NCBI GenBank assembly: GCA_029379385.1
Contig: CM055607.1
Coordinates: forward strand, 14,508,001 to 14,572,000
Direction of reading: 5' to 3'
Origin: Quillaja saponaria
Taxonomy: Eukaryota > Streptophyta > Magnoliopsida > Fabales > Quillajaceae
DNA length: 64,000 nucleotides
Below are positions 11,444 through 23,609 of the stretch, one piece after another. The notes beneath the pieces are model-generated. The model worked only from the letters and a program-made list of their open reading frames with translations. It was not told the DNA's origin and made no database searches. A program made the translations under genes and the position numbers. Positions within the stretch are counted from its first letter, which is position 1; each line of letters starts with the position of its first letter.

Positions 11444-12900
11444 AATCAAATTTGATACTTAATTATATCCCCAAATTCGCAAGATCTCAATCAACAAGTA
11501 CCTATTAAAATGAGGAAAAGTAAGGCTAGGCATACTATCTATGTCTATCTCTGTATGATGAAGGAATTAAGACCATTGTTAAATGTTCATCCACTAATGT
11601 TTACAATTAACTTAATTGATGGAGTCTAGGACTTATTATAGACAAAGCATGAGGAGAAGGGCAGAGAAAATCTCCAAAGTAAATTCATATTGAAGAGGCT
11701 GCAGCAAATATTATAGACAAAGGACATAGCTAAAACCCAAAAAGAAGAACCGACTCCGGACATTGGAAGAACTAAATCATAAATCAATTTCCATGTAGTA
11801 TTGGCCTCTTAGCAAAGGACAACTTATTTGATTTTGAAGACATAAAACATAACAGAAACTAAAGTGCCAAATTAATTGGACTCTATCAAATCCACGCATT
11901 GCATATAAATGAACAATAAAATCATCAAAGATAATCAACACCACAAGAAAAAAGTTTTTTAGCAGCCTTTTTTTTTTTTATTACTGGAGTGCATTTCGTA
12001 CTAAACTTGCAATGGATTAGTGACTGGTAGAAAATCCATCATCAAATAGCCTCATAATTGCAACGGATAGTAAACTCATTTTTTCTTGTAGTGCATTACC
12101 ATATGAACATTTATCATGTAAGACATTCAAAAAATTTCATTAAAAAAGTAATAATTTAATAGAAGTTAGGGGAAGACATACACCTTCATCTTAGGCATTT
12201 CAGAGAAATAGCTAAAATAACAAGGATTCAGGGGAAATCATTACCTAAAAGGAGAAAAAAGAAGAAGTGGTCACCTCTGTAATGTGCACTAATTATCTCT
12301 TTCAAAAGGGTCTCATTCTCAAACACATTGCAATCAAATTAAAGAACACCCGCAAGAAATCATTTCAAGAATTTATGTTTATCCATATGAATTCCAAATC
12401 TTCAGTACCAAAATGATTGATATACCCAGTATTACCTAAGAGAGAAGGGGAGAAATTACCTTTAATTTGAGACTTTGTGAAACAGAGATGAATCCTGAAG
12501 GCAAGATTCCAGAGAGGCAGGTAGAGCCAAGGAAAGGTAGAGAGAGAGAAGGTTTAAGCGAAGAAAAAAAAACCCAAAAGAGAGAGGACCCAAATGGGTA
12601 CTGTTAGGTGACAATGTCAGACAGGCCGAAGAATGTGGGAGGAGGTTGAGGGGATAAAGAGGTTAGCTTCTATTTTGGAGTTTCAAGGATACAGGTTGTC
12701 TTGTTCGGTTTCTGTATTGCAAAGCTTTCTGATTATCAAAACTGCAATTGGGTTCTATGCTATTCTTGCAAAGATTTATTTATAGAGACGAAGAAGAAAG
12801 AAACTATAGAAGGGGAGGAATGAACGAGAGTGACAGAAAAGGACGGCAGGTTGGGGACTTGGGACTGGTGATGAAAGAGTATTTCATATTCCCATTTATA
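11444..12900 (-). promoter_or_regulatory. 5' leader with intron, and TATA box, of the IQM gene
   Basis: On the minus strand TATAAAT is at 12900-12894, placing the start of transcription near 12865. A donor at 12459 (AAAG|GTAATT) and an acceptor before 11502 (TTAATAG|GTACTT) predict a leader intron of about 955 bases ahead of the ATG. CT-rich runs typical of plant leaders lie near 12530-12560. These sites are read by eye and transcripts were not available. Confidence 0.55.
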
Positions 12901-13099
12901 GACACCATTGTTGAATTATTTATCATATTTAGCGTGCAAAAAGATAATTTAGTCCAACTACATGGACATTTTGAAACAAAATCAACATCATTTATGATTT
13001 TGAGAAAATACTAAATGGCGATAAAATGTTCGTTATAATTTATAGTATATAATAAAATTGATACATACAAATTAAAGAAATGAATGAACTAACACGTAA

Positions 13100-13440
13100 T
13101 ATTCTGTAATGTCACTTTTTGAAATAATTAAAAGCAGCTGATTAATTTCTTCTCTCCCCTACCCATTAATTTTATATCACATAAGATTTTAAATTTTTTT
13201 GTTGTATCAGCTTTTGAAAAAAATAATTAGTAACTTACTTCTTTCCCTTTTTTTTTGCCACTCTATTAATTTAAAGTATCAGTTACTGAAAAAATAATTA
13301 ACAGCTAACTCATTTCTCTTTTCTTCTCTCTTATCTTATTAGTTTAAAGCATCAATTATCGAGTAAAATTGCATCTCTCCACCCTTTCTTCTCCCACACC
13401 CCATTAATTTTACATATCAATTAGCACAATCAAATCGCAT
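13100..13440. repeat. Degenerate minisatellite, about 70-bp period, first array
   Basis: Repeated order of blocks: ATCAGYT...GAAAAAATAATTA, then AACTCATTTCT, then CTTCTCYCC, then ATTAATTTTA. At least four decayed units are seen. The same units recur at 14778-15350. Confidence 0.6.
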
Positions 13441-13487
13441 GTTAGTTTCTATATTTATGTCACATCATCATTCGATTTGATATGTTC

Positions 13488-13780
13488 TATAAATAATAAT
13501 AATAAGATAGAGATTTTAAGAGTTAGTAACGATTTTAAATTTTAATGATTACTCATTGATACATATGTGGTATAAATAATAATAATAAGAAGAAGAAGAA
13601 GAAGAAGAAATAATAATAAGAAACAAAATTAGGAGTTAGTGACGGTTTTAAATTTTGATGATTACCCATTGATATATGTGATATAAATAATAATGAGAGA
13701 TTTTAGGAGTTAGTAACGATTTTAAATTTTAATGATAACATATGCGATATAAATAGTAATAATAGAGATTTTAGGGTTAG
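13488..13780. repeat. Four-copy repeat of roughly 70-110 bp with AAG/AAT microsatellites
   Basis: Copies start near 13488, 13571, 13682 and 13749. Each has a TATAAATAATAATAA run, GAGATTTTAGGAGTTAGTAA, then CGATTTTAAATTTTAATGAT, and most end ATTGATATATGTG. A pure (GAA)n microsatellite of about seven units lies near 13590-13610 in the second copy. Spacing varies because of the microsatellites. Confidence 0.75.
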
Positions 13781-14777
13781 TATGTTACTTTTTAATAAAT
13801 AATGACATAAAAAATTTTCCTAATTAATTAATAGTAAACCTCTCAATTTTCATAATAGCCTCTTCAATTTGTTGAATTTAACCAAAATTGTAGGTTTTGC
13901 ATGTAATTATAAGAGAAAATAGGAAATAAAAATATGGTGAGAGTCACCCGTTCATTTCCTCTTCTCAGCAGTAAATAACTATTTCCCTCCACCGCTGATT
14001 TCGTGACGATCACTAAAATTTCTGTTCCCAAATTTCTTTTGTTGATCTTGATATGTAATTTGATTTTTGTTTCAATTGTTTATTATTAGTTTAATTTGTT
14101 CGAATGTAATTTTTGAGCATGTTTTCAAGATCGAGAAGATCTTGATTTTCATTTTTGTTTTATGATTAGAAATACGGGTTTGATTTGTCTAAGATCGTAA
14201 ACATGGAAAAGCGATCTTACTTAACTATATACTTGATTACTAGAAAGCTATCAAGAAGACCAAGGACAAGCTAATGATTGCTATTGCCTAGAAAAACTTT
14301 ATTCTGAGCATGTTTCATCTTGCTTATGTATATTTTTCTTTCTCTCTTTTGCTCCAGTAAAGATGCATGGTCTAAGACTATATGTAAAAATACTTGATTG
14401 TTTTGTATGGGATGACTAATATTATTTGTTAGATTTGTTGTAGAGATGACATTATATTTGGACCTTTGACGTAGAAGCACAAATTGGACGTCCATCACCC
14501 ATGGAACTAACAATGACTAATGTAAAAGATACAAAATAATTAAATAACTTTAAAAATAATAATTTTATCAATTCAATCAAAATAAAATGTGTAAGATTCA
14601 TAATATTGAATCGAATAAAAAAACAATGGTATTGTTAATAATATTGTATTTTACAAATTATTTTTTTATATAAATTGTAAAAATGTTAAATAAAAACTAA
14701 GTCTGTGTATGCATGGACGGGATATATCTAGTTATATAATAAAATTGATACTTGACAGGGACGGGATAATATTATGC

Positions 14778-15350
14778 CATATCAGCTTTTGAAAAAATTA
14801 AAAGTAGTTAACTCATTTCTTCTCACCTATACCCATTAGTTTTATACCCCACAAGATTTTAATTTTTGTTTACACATCAGCTTTTGAAAATAACAACTCA
14901 CTTCTTTCCTTTTTCTTCTCTACACCGTATTATATTTTAAAACATTAGTTACCCAAAAATAATTAACAATTGAATTCTTTCCTTATTCTTCTCCCCTACC
15001 TCTCATCCTTTTCTTCTCCCCACTTCTCATTAATTTTATACATTGACGTCTTTCCCTTTTCTTCTTTCCACCTATTATTTTTAAGCATCAGTTATCTACA
15101 AAATAATTAAATGCTAACTCATTTCCCCTTCCTTATTATTTCAAAACATCAGTTACCCAGTACAAACTCATCAATGCCTTTTCACATTTCCTTCTCCCAC
15201 ACTCATAAATTTACACGTCATTTAGCTTAAAACATCTTACTCATTTCCCCATTCTTCTCCCTACCTTATTATTTTAAGACATCAGTTTTCCTATATTAAT
15301 ACAAACCCACTTACTGCCTCTTCCCCTATACCTTATATTTCCACACTTTG
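14778..15350. repeat. Degenerate minisatellite, about 70-bp period, second array
   Basis: About seven units made of the same blocks as the array at 13100-13440 (ATCAGYTTTTGAAAA, AACTCATTTC, CTTCTCCCC, ATTATTTTAA). Units have diverged to different lengths. The 14.5-14.78 kb stretch before it is plain AT-rich DNA. Confidence 0.6.
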
Positions 15351-18290
15351 ACAGGTTGTTTTTATTTACACTTGAACGGTTTTGTTTGAATTTGTAGTTT
15401 ACTGTGCACACTATGTCTGCACAACCTTAACTTATTCGGAAATGTTCTAATAGTGATGGTAAACTGACATTGAACGTAAGGGTCACACTCTTGTAGGATT
15501 TCTACAATACAAAAGTTAAATAGGAATTATCAACCTCCGATATGTCTCTAAAATTCCTTAAGACATGAAGTGTTTCATTCTTAAAAGTAATCGTTCTCTC
15601 CTACTATAATCTATTATTTAAGTCATTCATAGTGTATTATTTGTAATATACAGGAATTAACTAGAGATTCTATGCTTATTGCATTTGACCAAATACTTGA
15701 CAAACAATATGTTTTTAGAATAAAGGTGACAAAACACACCATGCGAGAAATAATTAAATCTTCAACGATAAGTTGTATATATGTTATTTTATTCTAAACT
15801 AAAACACACTAAAACATAATTTTTTATTTTAAGAAAAACTAATCAAATATGTTATGCCAATAATGATGATATCCGATTGTTAACTGATGATGATAATATG
15901 ATGATATTGAATTTCAAACTATGTTGACAAGCAATAAGAGAACTAACCAAAAAAGGTTATCTTTTTGTAATCTTTCTTCATATTTTAAAGGTATAGTATA
16001 TACTAAAAGATTTAGCTTATTTCTATATAATTTTGGGTGGTAGGTTAATTAAAGACGAAAGCGTTGTTGTATGACAAAGAAAAATCAGATATAATAATAG
16101 TAGATGAAGCTGCAGAGAACAAAGAAAGTTAACAATGATAGCTTTGAGGAATGAACTATCATCTTTTTAATTTTATTACTCCAATAAGACTTGAATAATA
16201 TTTTCATTAAATATTTTGAGAAACAATGTCTAATAGGTTTTATATTTGTTTTCAATGGTATATTTTGTTATTTTAAATTATAATTGCTTATAGTTGATAG
16301 CACTTTCTTTTTAGTAAGCAATCCATCTGAATGCTATTTTATTATTTGTTTACACATTAGTATTGCTATTAAATTCTTATTTTTTTTCCTTTTTTTTTTT
16401 AATTTCCAAATCGAGAAAAAGCTTGACAGAATTTAGGAGATTTTAACTATTCATTAGGATCTTGATAGGTCAACATATCAATAAATACATCGAAATTAAG
16501 TTAAATAGAAAGCCAACAAAAAAACTTTTATATCTTTTACTATAAAAATACCAAAATTATAAAACAGAACTGCTTAGCACAGGCAAATTCATCTAGTTTA
16601 CTTAAAATGTGCATGTGAGTTTCATTTTCTATCAATTTGGATGGAGTTGTACAAAGACAGATAAGTATATGAACTAAAAGTGGGCACTTTGAGAGCTTAG
16701 AAAAAACATATAATACCACAAGAGGGTAAAATTAATTTTCTCTTTATTTTATTTTAATAAAAAAACTAAAAATATTAAAAAGCTTATTTAGGGCATCAAA
16801 TATGATTGCATAATATAGTATTATACAATATATAGACTATATAGTTATTTCTTTGTAATACTATTGTCTTATATTTCCTTTTTCATTGTCTAGTTTTATA
16901 CTGTCAAATATATTATAAGAGGAGAGTCAACGATATGGGTCTATATTTTAATGTTGCTATCAAATGCTATGTAAAAATTTTTCGAATTGTTTTATACGAT
17001 CATGTTATCCTTATACGATGTAGTAAACAAATCCTTAGTAAAACTCCTACTACAATTAAAATAAAGGCTTAATTTCAAATATCTATTTTAATCTTAATAA
17101 TAATATAAAATACTACTATAATTTATTCCTATTTCTATATTTTACATCAATAAAACTATATCCAAATATATATTAATAACATATTCAAAATAAGTCCTAA
17201 TATTTTTATTATTCTCTTTCCATCACTAAGAGTCTAGCATTCAACTTAAACACATCACAATCTTCGTGTGGACAAGTTCATCCAAAATTTCATAAAGAAA
17301 TTTGCTTTTGTGTGGTGTCTTCTTGTTCTTTTGTGTGATGGATTTAAACAAATATATAGAGAGAGAATAAGAGGGGATGAAATAATAATTCTTTTTAAGT
17401 AATTATCTGGTACACTTTAATGGCATGAACGCACAAAGAATAAGAGGGGATGAAAAGAACTTTTTATTCACGTGCGCTTGAGAGAGTGAAACCATTAATT
17501 CAAAACACAAAGTCAAAAGCAAGGATATGGATTTTGGATGTGTCAGCGACAATGCGCCGTCCCAGCCGGCAAAATGCTCATGCAAACAGAAACGTACTTT
17601 TGTTCCGTACGGAGCTTTACACGACCGACATAGGCGGCTTCAGAATGAGAACCACCTTCTACGTATTTACTTGCTCTAGCATGTTATAAAATTGAATATG
17701 AAATTTATAAATAGTACTTGATGATAATGACTGACTACTTTCTGTAATATTATTGATAGTAAAAAAATATTTTTACAAATAAATAAATATAAATTCTAAA
17801 CAACATTATATGTAAGACTATTTGTGAGAATAATTAAAAAATTCATCACACAATAATATTTTAACTTTAGTATTTTCTTATAAATAAATTGAATTAAGAT
17901 ATTATCAATCAATTATTAATAATTTTGTTAATTAATTTGTAAAGATGTTATATTTAATGTGGTATTATATGTGAGATTGTGATAGATCAAATGGTAGTAT
18001 TATTGTAGCTTAAAAACAACAGTTTTGGCCGGCCATGTGCAGCTGGAATGCACAAGTGCACAACCTTCGATAATATTATCCGTAAGAAACAATCTGACCC
18101 AATTTAAGGAATCTTACAAATAATTTTTTTTCTTTACAAGTTTGTTTATCAGTGGCTTCCTACCTTGGCAAGTCCTTTCGGTTCAGCATGTCGCTCCCTT
18201 TAAAGAAGATATCCACCGTCACTCTCGGCTCACCGTCTCTCATACTCGTTTCTGTTGATGACCATTAGCCCGCGACAACGCACTCCTTGA
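15351..18290. other. AT-rich intergenic DNA with a small GC-richer island
   Basis: No gene supported. An 18-base direct repeat, GAATAAGAGGGGATGAAA, occurs near 17364 and 17438, 74 bases apart. It is followed by a GC-richer island to about 17690 holding an open frame of 79 codons (17450-17689) with no recognisable family. A short GGCCGGCC palindrome is at about 18027. T-runs at about 18127 and 18296-18309 may be the tail of the minus-strand LINE that lies to the right. Confidence 0.5.
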
Positions 18291-18691
18291 ATTTTTTATT
18301 TTTTTTTGAATTCTACAATCTCAACAAGAAAGAAATAAATCCATGAATCTTAATTCAATAGATGTGACTAGTCTAGTCTTTTCACACAGTGTCATGTCTT
18401 CTTTTTTTCATTTTTAAATCTAAAATAGAAATTAATATTCCATAAAAGAGAAAAATTAGATGGAAAACACGAATTTGAATTATGGGTTAAATTATTGTTT
18501 AAAGTACAAACTAAGCAGTCAGACAACGGGTCTTGTAGCCCTAGCAATATCCTGATTAAGGATGTCACCTAAATAATCGGGAGATCTAAGGAAAGAGTGA
18601 ACTCCTAAGCTCAGAGAAGATCCAAGCTAGGTTAGTTAATTAATCTGCAATTACATTCCCTTTTCTATACACATGATTTCTCTAATCTCCC

Positions 18692-19067
18692 TGTTAATGT
18701 TGGATTTGTCTGAGCTGGAACTTGGCGAGGTGGTCCCCTCAATGTGTCCCACTTGTCCGAGCTGGATACCTGGCAACCTGGCGTTCTCGAGCTCTGTAAA
18801 ATAGAGGACGGGAGCTGAGTCCGGGGTGAACTTCCAAGATCCTCCGATGAGTAAGTCAGAAAGGGGACGAGCTCGGTAAACGGTAATAAGGGGAGAGGTA
18901 ACTAGACTTTTACCTTTTTGTTATATCTTACCCTCTTCAGGAAAACGACAAGTATATATATAATAGACGAGCACGTGCACAGGCCACCGGAACTGTTCAA
19001 GTATGCAAGTGAATAAGCAACCGTCACGTGGCACGCTCCCATTGACTGTCACTATACTATATTAACA
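18692..19067 (-). repeat. 3' LTR of the Ty3 element
   Basis: 376 bp, TGTTAAT...ATTAACA. Contains two CACGTG boxes at 18972 and 19025, also present in the other LTR. In the plus direction it lies upstream of the antisense gene. Confidence 0.93.
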
Positions 19068-19377
19068 CTAGTCCCATGAAAAAAGGACCTGATCAAAACG
19101 TCCCAGGACGACTAGAACGTACACTAAGGTCGCCCACTGGGTTCGAACTTTACCTGGCTTGTGCAATAACAAGAAGCCAAGGCGATCAGGTCATCGCCCT
19201 CCACGTGGAGATCCGAGGGAAATCATACGGGTCTTTCTCGTACTTTCGGACGCCATTTAATCGTACCAAAATTTTTCGGATACCGGGTCGAGAATTAAAC
19301 TGTAATTGGACGAAATCGCTGCAGTGCCACGTGGCAAGCGCGGAGTGCGAGGCATGGCTTTTGAGGCATATAAAAGG
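18972..19377 (+). promoter_or_regulatory. G-box cluster and TATA box in front of the antisense gene
   Basis: Four CACGTG cores at 18972, 19025, 19202 and 19328 precede TATAAAAGG at 19369-19377. Two sit in perfect 12-base palindromes: CTCCACGTGGAG (19199-19210) and TGCCACGTGGCA (19325-19336). G-boxes bind bZIP and bHLH factors used in light and abscisic-acid responses. The TATA box is about 180 bases upstream of the antisense ATG at 19551, in the right direction for a plus-strand transcript. Confidence 0.65.
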
Positions 19378-19550
19378 CTCCACAAACCCCACATTTGTGC
19401 CCCACTAAAAGATTTTTGTAGCGAAGCTCTGTCAATTTGCATCCAACAAGCTCGACTACTCGGAAGATTATACTTTCTACACGCCTTTCTTCTTTGCTAG
19501 GTACGAGCCTCAAACTTGAAAACTCTTCATCCGTTCGTTTATTCAATTAA

Positions 19551-21703
19551 ATGTCTAGTGAGGATGGTACTGCATTCGCCCCGCCCTTCGACACATCAGG
19601 CGACCACCCGGCAGATGGCACCATAATGCCAGTGGGAGAGGAGCCTAGATATCGTCCGGGGAAGGGAAAGGTTCTTCCGCATTCCCTAGCTTATCATCTT
19701 TCCACTTCCTCCAGCTCAGAAAATACCTAGTCTGGGAGTTTCGAGGATGAGGACAAGGCCACTGCTCTGGCTCACTTCTCGCCCGAACAAGACGATGATG
19801 AAGAATCAGACGATGACCCGGAGACCTTCTAGCCTCAAACTAACGTCACCGCTGTGGACGCCGTTAAGAATGTTATAAATGACTAAAGGTTGGAGATCGT
19901 GCGCAGGGGGTACTTTGAATCATTGGGGGCCAAAATTTACAAGGTCGGTCCTTACGGAGATCGTCCGTATCACTCTCACCAGAACACCTTCTGCTTCTAT
20001 GAGAATTACCTGAAGGCCGGGGTTCGCTATCCTTTCCACCCTTTTATTGTCAAAATGTTGAACGCCCTCAGTATCTGTCCAGCACAGATTACTCCTAATG
20101 GATGGCGATTTCTAATTACATTCATTGGCGTCTGTCACACCTTACAGATTCGCCCATCCTTGACTGTGTTCAGAAATCTTTATCAAATCAAGAAAAAGTC
20201 GGGGGGTGGATATACTTTTCTGCCAGGTTCGACTTGTATCGAGGACATCCCTACAATAATAAAAAGTGGAAACCTCGGTACTTCTTGGTTGAGGCTCCTC
20301 GCCCCACAGGTTTACTACACCAGTGGGGGGTTTTACGAACATGGAAGTCTAAGAAACCTCCTAAGATGAATCGAGCGCAGCGGAAGAAATACTATAAAAT
20401 CCTTGTGTACCAGAAGTTTCAGAGGAGCGGGCTTCTGGACACAACATTTTTTACTTCTGGTCCAATCCTGGCGAGGACGGGTTTATCCATGTTGGATTTT
20501 GGTTCGCACTGCGCAACGTCGTGTTATTAATGCTATTATTGATCGGTCCTTTATTGTTACTGATTGACTGATTTCTTGTTTTGCAGATATAGGTCTGACA
20601 CAGGAACATGAGGCTGCCGAAGTCAGGGCAGCGACCAGGCAGCGTCTTGAGGCCCTGAAAGAAAGAGCTGCACAGGCTTCGAACAAGGGAAAAAAGCCGA
20701 TGAAAGAGGGTGGGAGAGCGCCCAAAAGGTTAAAACCTAGCTCAGCCTTCCACAGAGACATGGTCGAAGTGTCCTCTGTTCGAAGGGCTCAGGAAGAGTC
20801 CTGGACAGAGGTGACTGAGGGCGTGCTTCCCTTGGCAACAATATCCGCAGACGATCGCCAAAGGACGCCACCTCGTACAAAGTCTGGTCGCTCGCAAAAG
20901 AGGGCAAGGGCAGGGCCCTCCTCAAAGAAGCGAACCGGCCCATACGGCTTTTCGCTAGCCAAGGTTCCGGCGCACGTTTTCCTGGGCATCCCAGAAGACG
21001 CTTATATCAGCGATATCCCCAACGTAGCCTATGCCATAAGCAATAGGGAGCACCTTGCCCGCAGACACAGCTATGATAGATGATCTCTCTCTTGAGAGCG
21101 CATTTATTACCTGGCTGTCTGCTGGCGTTCAGGTACAGACGACCTTTAACACTTGTGTTTGTATAATGTATAATGTTATTGATAATGTTATTGACGTGAT
21201 ATTGTTGGTCGCAGTCCTTCCAGTACCAGGCTTCCTTGTACACAAAGCTGAAGAAAGCCCAGGAGGACGCCGAGTATTCAACGGAAAAACTGCTTGGTAC
21301 CATTCAAGAAAATGAAAACTTAAAGGCTAAGTTAATCCAAGCAGAGAAGGCCGAGGACGAAGGGCGAGCTGCTTCTGAACACTTTGAGTCGTTGCAAACC
21401 GAAGTCCTACATTTGGGGGCTGAGGTGGAAGGGTGGCTTGAGAAGTGCCGTGACCAGGACTAAGGACGCAGATCGCCTTAGAAAAGAAGTGGAAAGGTAC
21501 CGAGTATCTGAAAGAGCATAACCCCTCTTTGGACATTTCTGAGGCAAAGTGGCCTGGTGAGGAAGAAGCCGAAGAGGAGGAGAGGATTGAGAAGATGCTT
21601 GCTGAAGCTGAGGCTGACCAGGACTGGTATTTGAGGGCGAGGGCGACGCGGAAGAGGAGGTCAAAGCTGTTGAACCAGATGGGGGCGATCAGTAGTTTTT
21701 AGG
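19551..21703 (+). pseudogene. Antisense ORF of the Tat-like element (gypsy-type 'transposase' domain), broken
   Basis: Begins with ATG at 19551. One frame is interrupted by three in-frame stops near 19728, 19829 and 19883 and continues to about 20215, where a frame change follows a G run. The segment 19890-20480 (NGWRFLITFIGVCHTLQIRP, RYFLVEAP, YQKFQRSGLLD) matches the domain Pfam calls putative gypsy-type transposon (Transposase_28). Downstream are an Arg/Lys/Ser-rich part (20590-21080) and a Glu-rich coiled-coil part (21236-21700). Intron-like signals separate them: acceptor TTGTTTTGCAG at 20585, donor CAG|GTACAG near 21132 and acceptor GTCGCAG near 21217. The role of such antisense frames is unknown. 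Confidence 0.75.
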
Positions 21704-21719
21704 ACACTTTGTAATTTTT

Positions 21720-22175
21720 GTAATTTGACTTTTATAATGAAGATTTGAAATGATTTATTATTATATGTATTTTTATTTTGAGCATTTGACTTGTCTTTAT
21801 GATTATGATTTGGCGAGCTTTAAATTGCAAGTATGAGTAATGAACTATAAACAAATAGGCGATCTACCATAATGAAGCTTGAAGCTGGACTCGGCGGAGG
21901 CTCGGATAGCGGGTGAAAACTTGGCGGCCTCGAGTGCCTGACCGCGAGCACCGGGCTGTCGAGTTCCTTATCAGGTTCGTTGAATCGACCAGGTGAACCT
22001 CAACCGCACCCTGGGTTTGGAGATTTCGGGGACTCGGCGGAGGCTCGGACCTGCGGGTGAAAACCTGGCAGCCTCGCGTGCCTGACTGCTAGCACCTGGG
22101 CTATCGAGTTCCCTGTCAGGGTCGTTAAATCGACCAGGTGAACCTCAACCGCACCCGGGTTTGGAGATCTTGGAC
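21720..22175. repeat. 143-bp tandem repeat in the untranslated part of the Ty3 element
   Basis: Two head-to-tail units, 21890-22032 and 22033-22175. Both open CTCGGCGGAGGCTCGG and contain TCGACCAGGTGAACCTCAAC. They are GC-rich unlike the flanks. They lie between the ends of the antisense gene (plus) and pol (minus). The AT-rich 21720-21889 stretch holds nothing else clear. Confidence 0.88.
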
Positions 22176-22310
22176 TTTGGATAAATCCTTGTCGCCTGAA
22201 AAATGTAGGTTTAGATTTGCAACATTGAAATGAACAAAACCAAACATTCTTCATTACTTTTTATAAGCAGATACAAGGAGAGAAATATTTACAGAACAAG
22301 ACGATCTATA

Positions 22311-23600
22311 TTAACGATAATATTTCTTCAAATGTCTTGCATTGAAGCTGTTCGAGAGAACCTTTCTCGCTTCTGTTCTGATTTTGTAAGCCCCTGGACC
22401 CACAATGTTTGAAATTTGGTACGGGCCTTCCCATGATTCATTGAGTTTTCCTTCCGAGCTTCCACTCTTGAACTGATTCAGTCTTAAAACAAAATCACCC
22501 ACTTCCAAAGACCTCCATTTCACCTTGTCGTTAAAGTGCCGGGCAGTGGTCTGTTGATGGACGATCTGGTGAAGGCGAGCTTTCTCCCTAACCTTCTCTA
22601 GCAAATCTCATTTCGATCTCATTGCTCTCCCTCATAGTAGGTCTCTACCCTAGGGGACGAAACCCCTATTTCCACTGGTATAACCGCCTCCATTCCGTAG
22701 GTCAGGTTGAAAGGCGTTTCCCCAGTGTCGATCTTCCATGTAGTGCGGTATGACCATAAAACCTGCTGCAAGTGTTCTTCCCAGTCTAATTTATTCTGGT
22801 CTACCTTTTTCTTTAGTTCTTCAAGGAGTACCTTGTTAACAGCTTCTGCCTGGCCGTTGGCCTGAGGGTAGGCTACCGAAGAAACATGTAGGTCAATTCC
22901 CAGTTCCGAGCACCAGGATTTAGTAGGTCGGCAATCAAATTGTCTTCCATGGTCGGTAACTATGGCTTTTGGAATTCCAAAACGACAGATTATGTATTTT
23001 CACAGGAACTTTTCCACGGCTTTGGCATTGATTGAGGTCAGTCGGCTCTGCTTTAGCCCATTTGGTAAAGTAATCACAAGTTATCAGAATGAACTTCTTC
23101 ACCTTTCTCGTTCTTCCCCTAGGAAAAGGTCTTAGAATATCCAAACCCTATACAGGGAAGGGCCAAGGGCTGGTAATGGATGTTAGTTTGTTCGGGGGTA
23201 TCCTCGGCACCCTGGCCGACCTCTGGCAATTGTCACACTTCTTCACCCACAACTTGGCATCTTCTTGAAGGGTCGGCCAAAAAAATCCCGTTCTCAAAAC
23301 TTTATGCGCCAAAGCTCTACAACCTATATGTGCTCCATAAACACCCCTGTGCACTTCGTCTAATACATATTTTGACTCTTCCTCGGATAAGCATTTCAGA
23401 TACGGGCGGGTATAGGACCTTCTGTACAAACGATCCTGTATCATGCAATATCTAGCCGCTCTTCTTTTGACAACTTTTGCTTCTGCTGTATCTGAAGGAA
23501 GCCCACCCGATTGTATATAATCTACTAGCGAAGTCATCCATGATGGAACCGACGTTCCGATAGCCAAAGTTTCGAACTCTTCATAACTCGGTCTTTTCAA
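22311..23600 (-). pseudogene. Ty3 integrase region, frame-broken
   Basis: Starts with an HHCC zinc-binding region (AHIGCRALAHK ... CDNCQRSARV) at about 23350-23200. The core has DYFTKWAKAEP (first catalytic Asp) near 23080. A frame break near 22990 follows, then TDHGRQFD (second Asp) near 22950 and GQAEAVNK (catalytic Glu) near 22850. The C-terminal GPYQISNIVGPGAYKI block is at 22311-22604. All three acidic residues are visible but not in one frame, and a stop lies near 23146. Confidence 0.85.
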
Positions 23601-23609
23601 AGTATGGAT

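Noticed and set aside
17450..17689. Open frame of 79 codons
   Set aside because: No family, no clear start context, no splice partner; kept only as part of the odd island.
21890..22175. CRISPR-like or satellite array
   Set aside because: Only two units of 143 bp without spacers, inside a retroelement in a plant genome.
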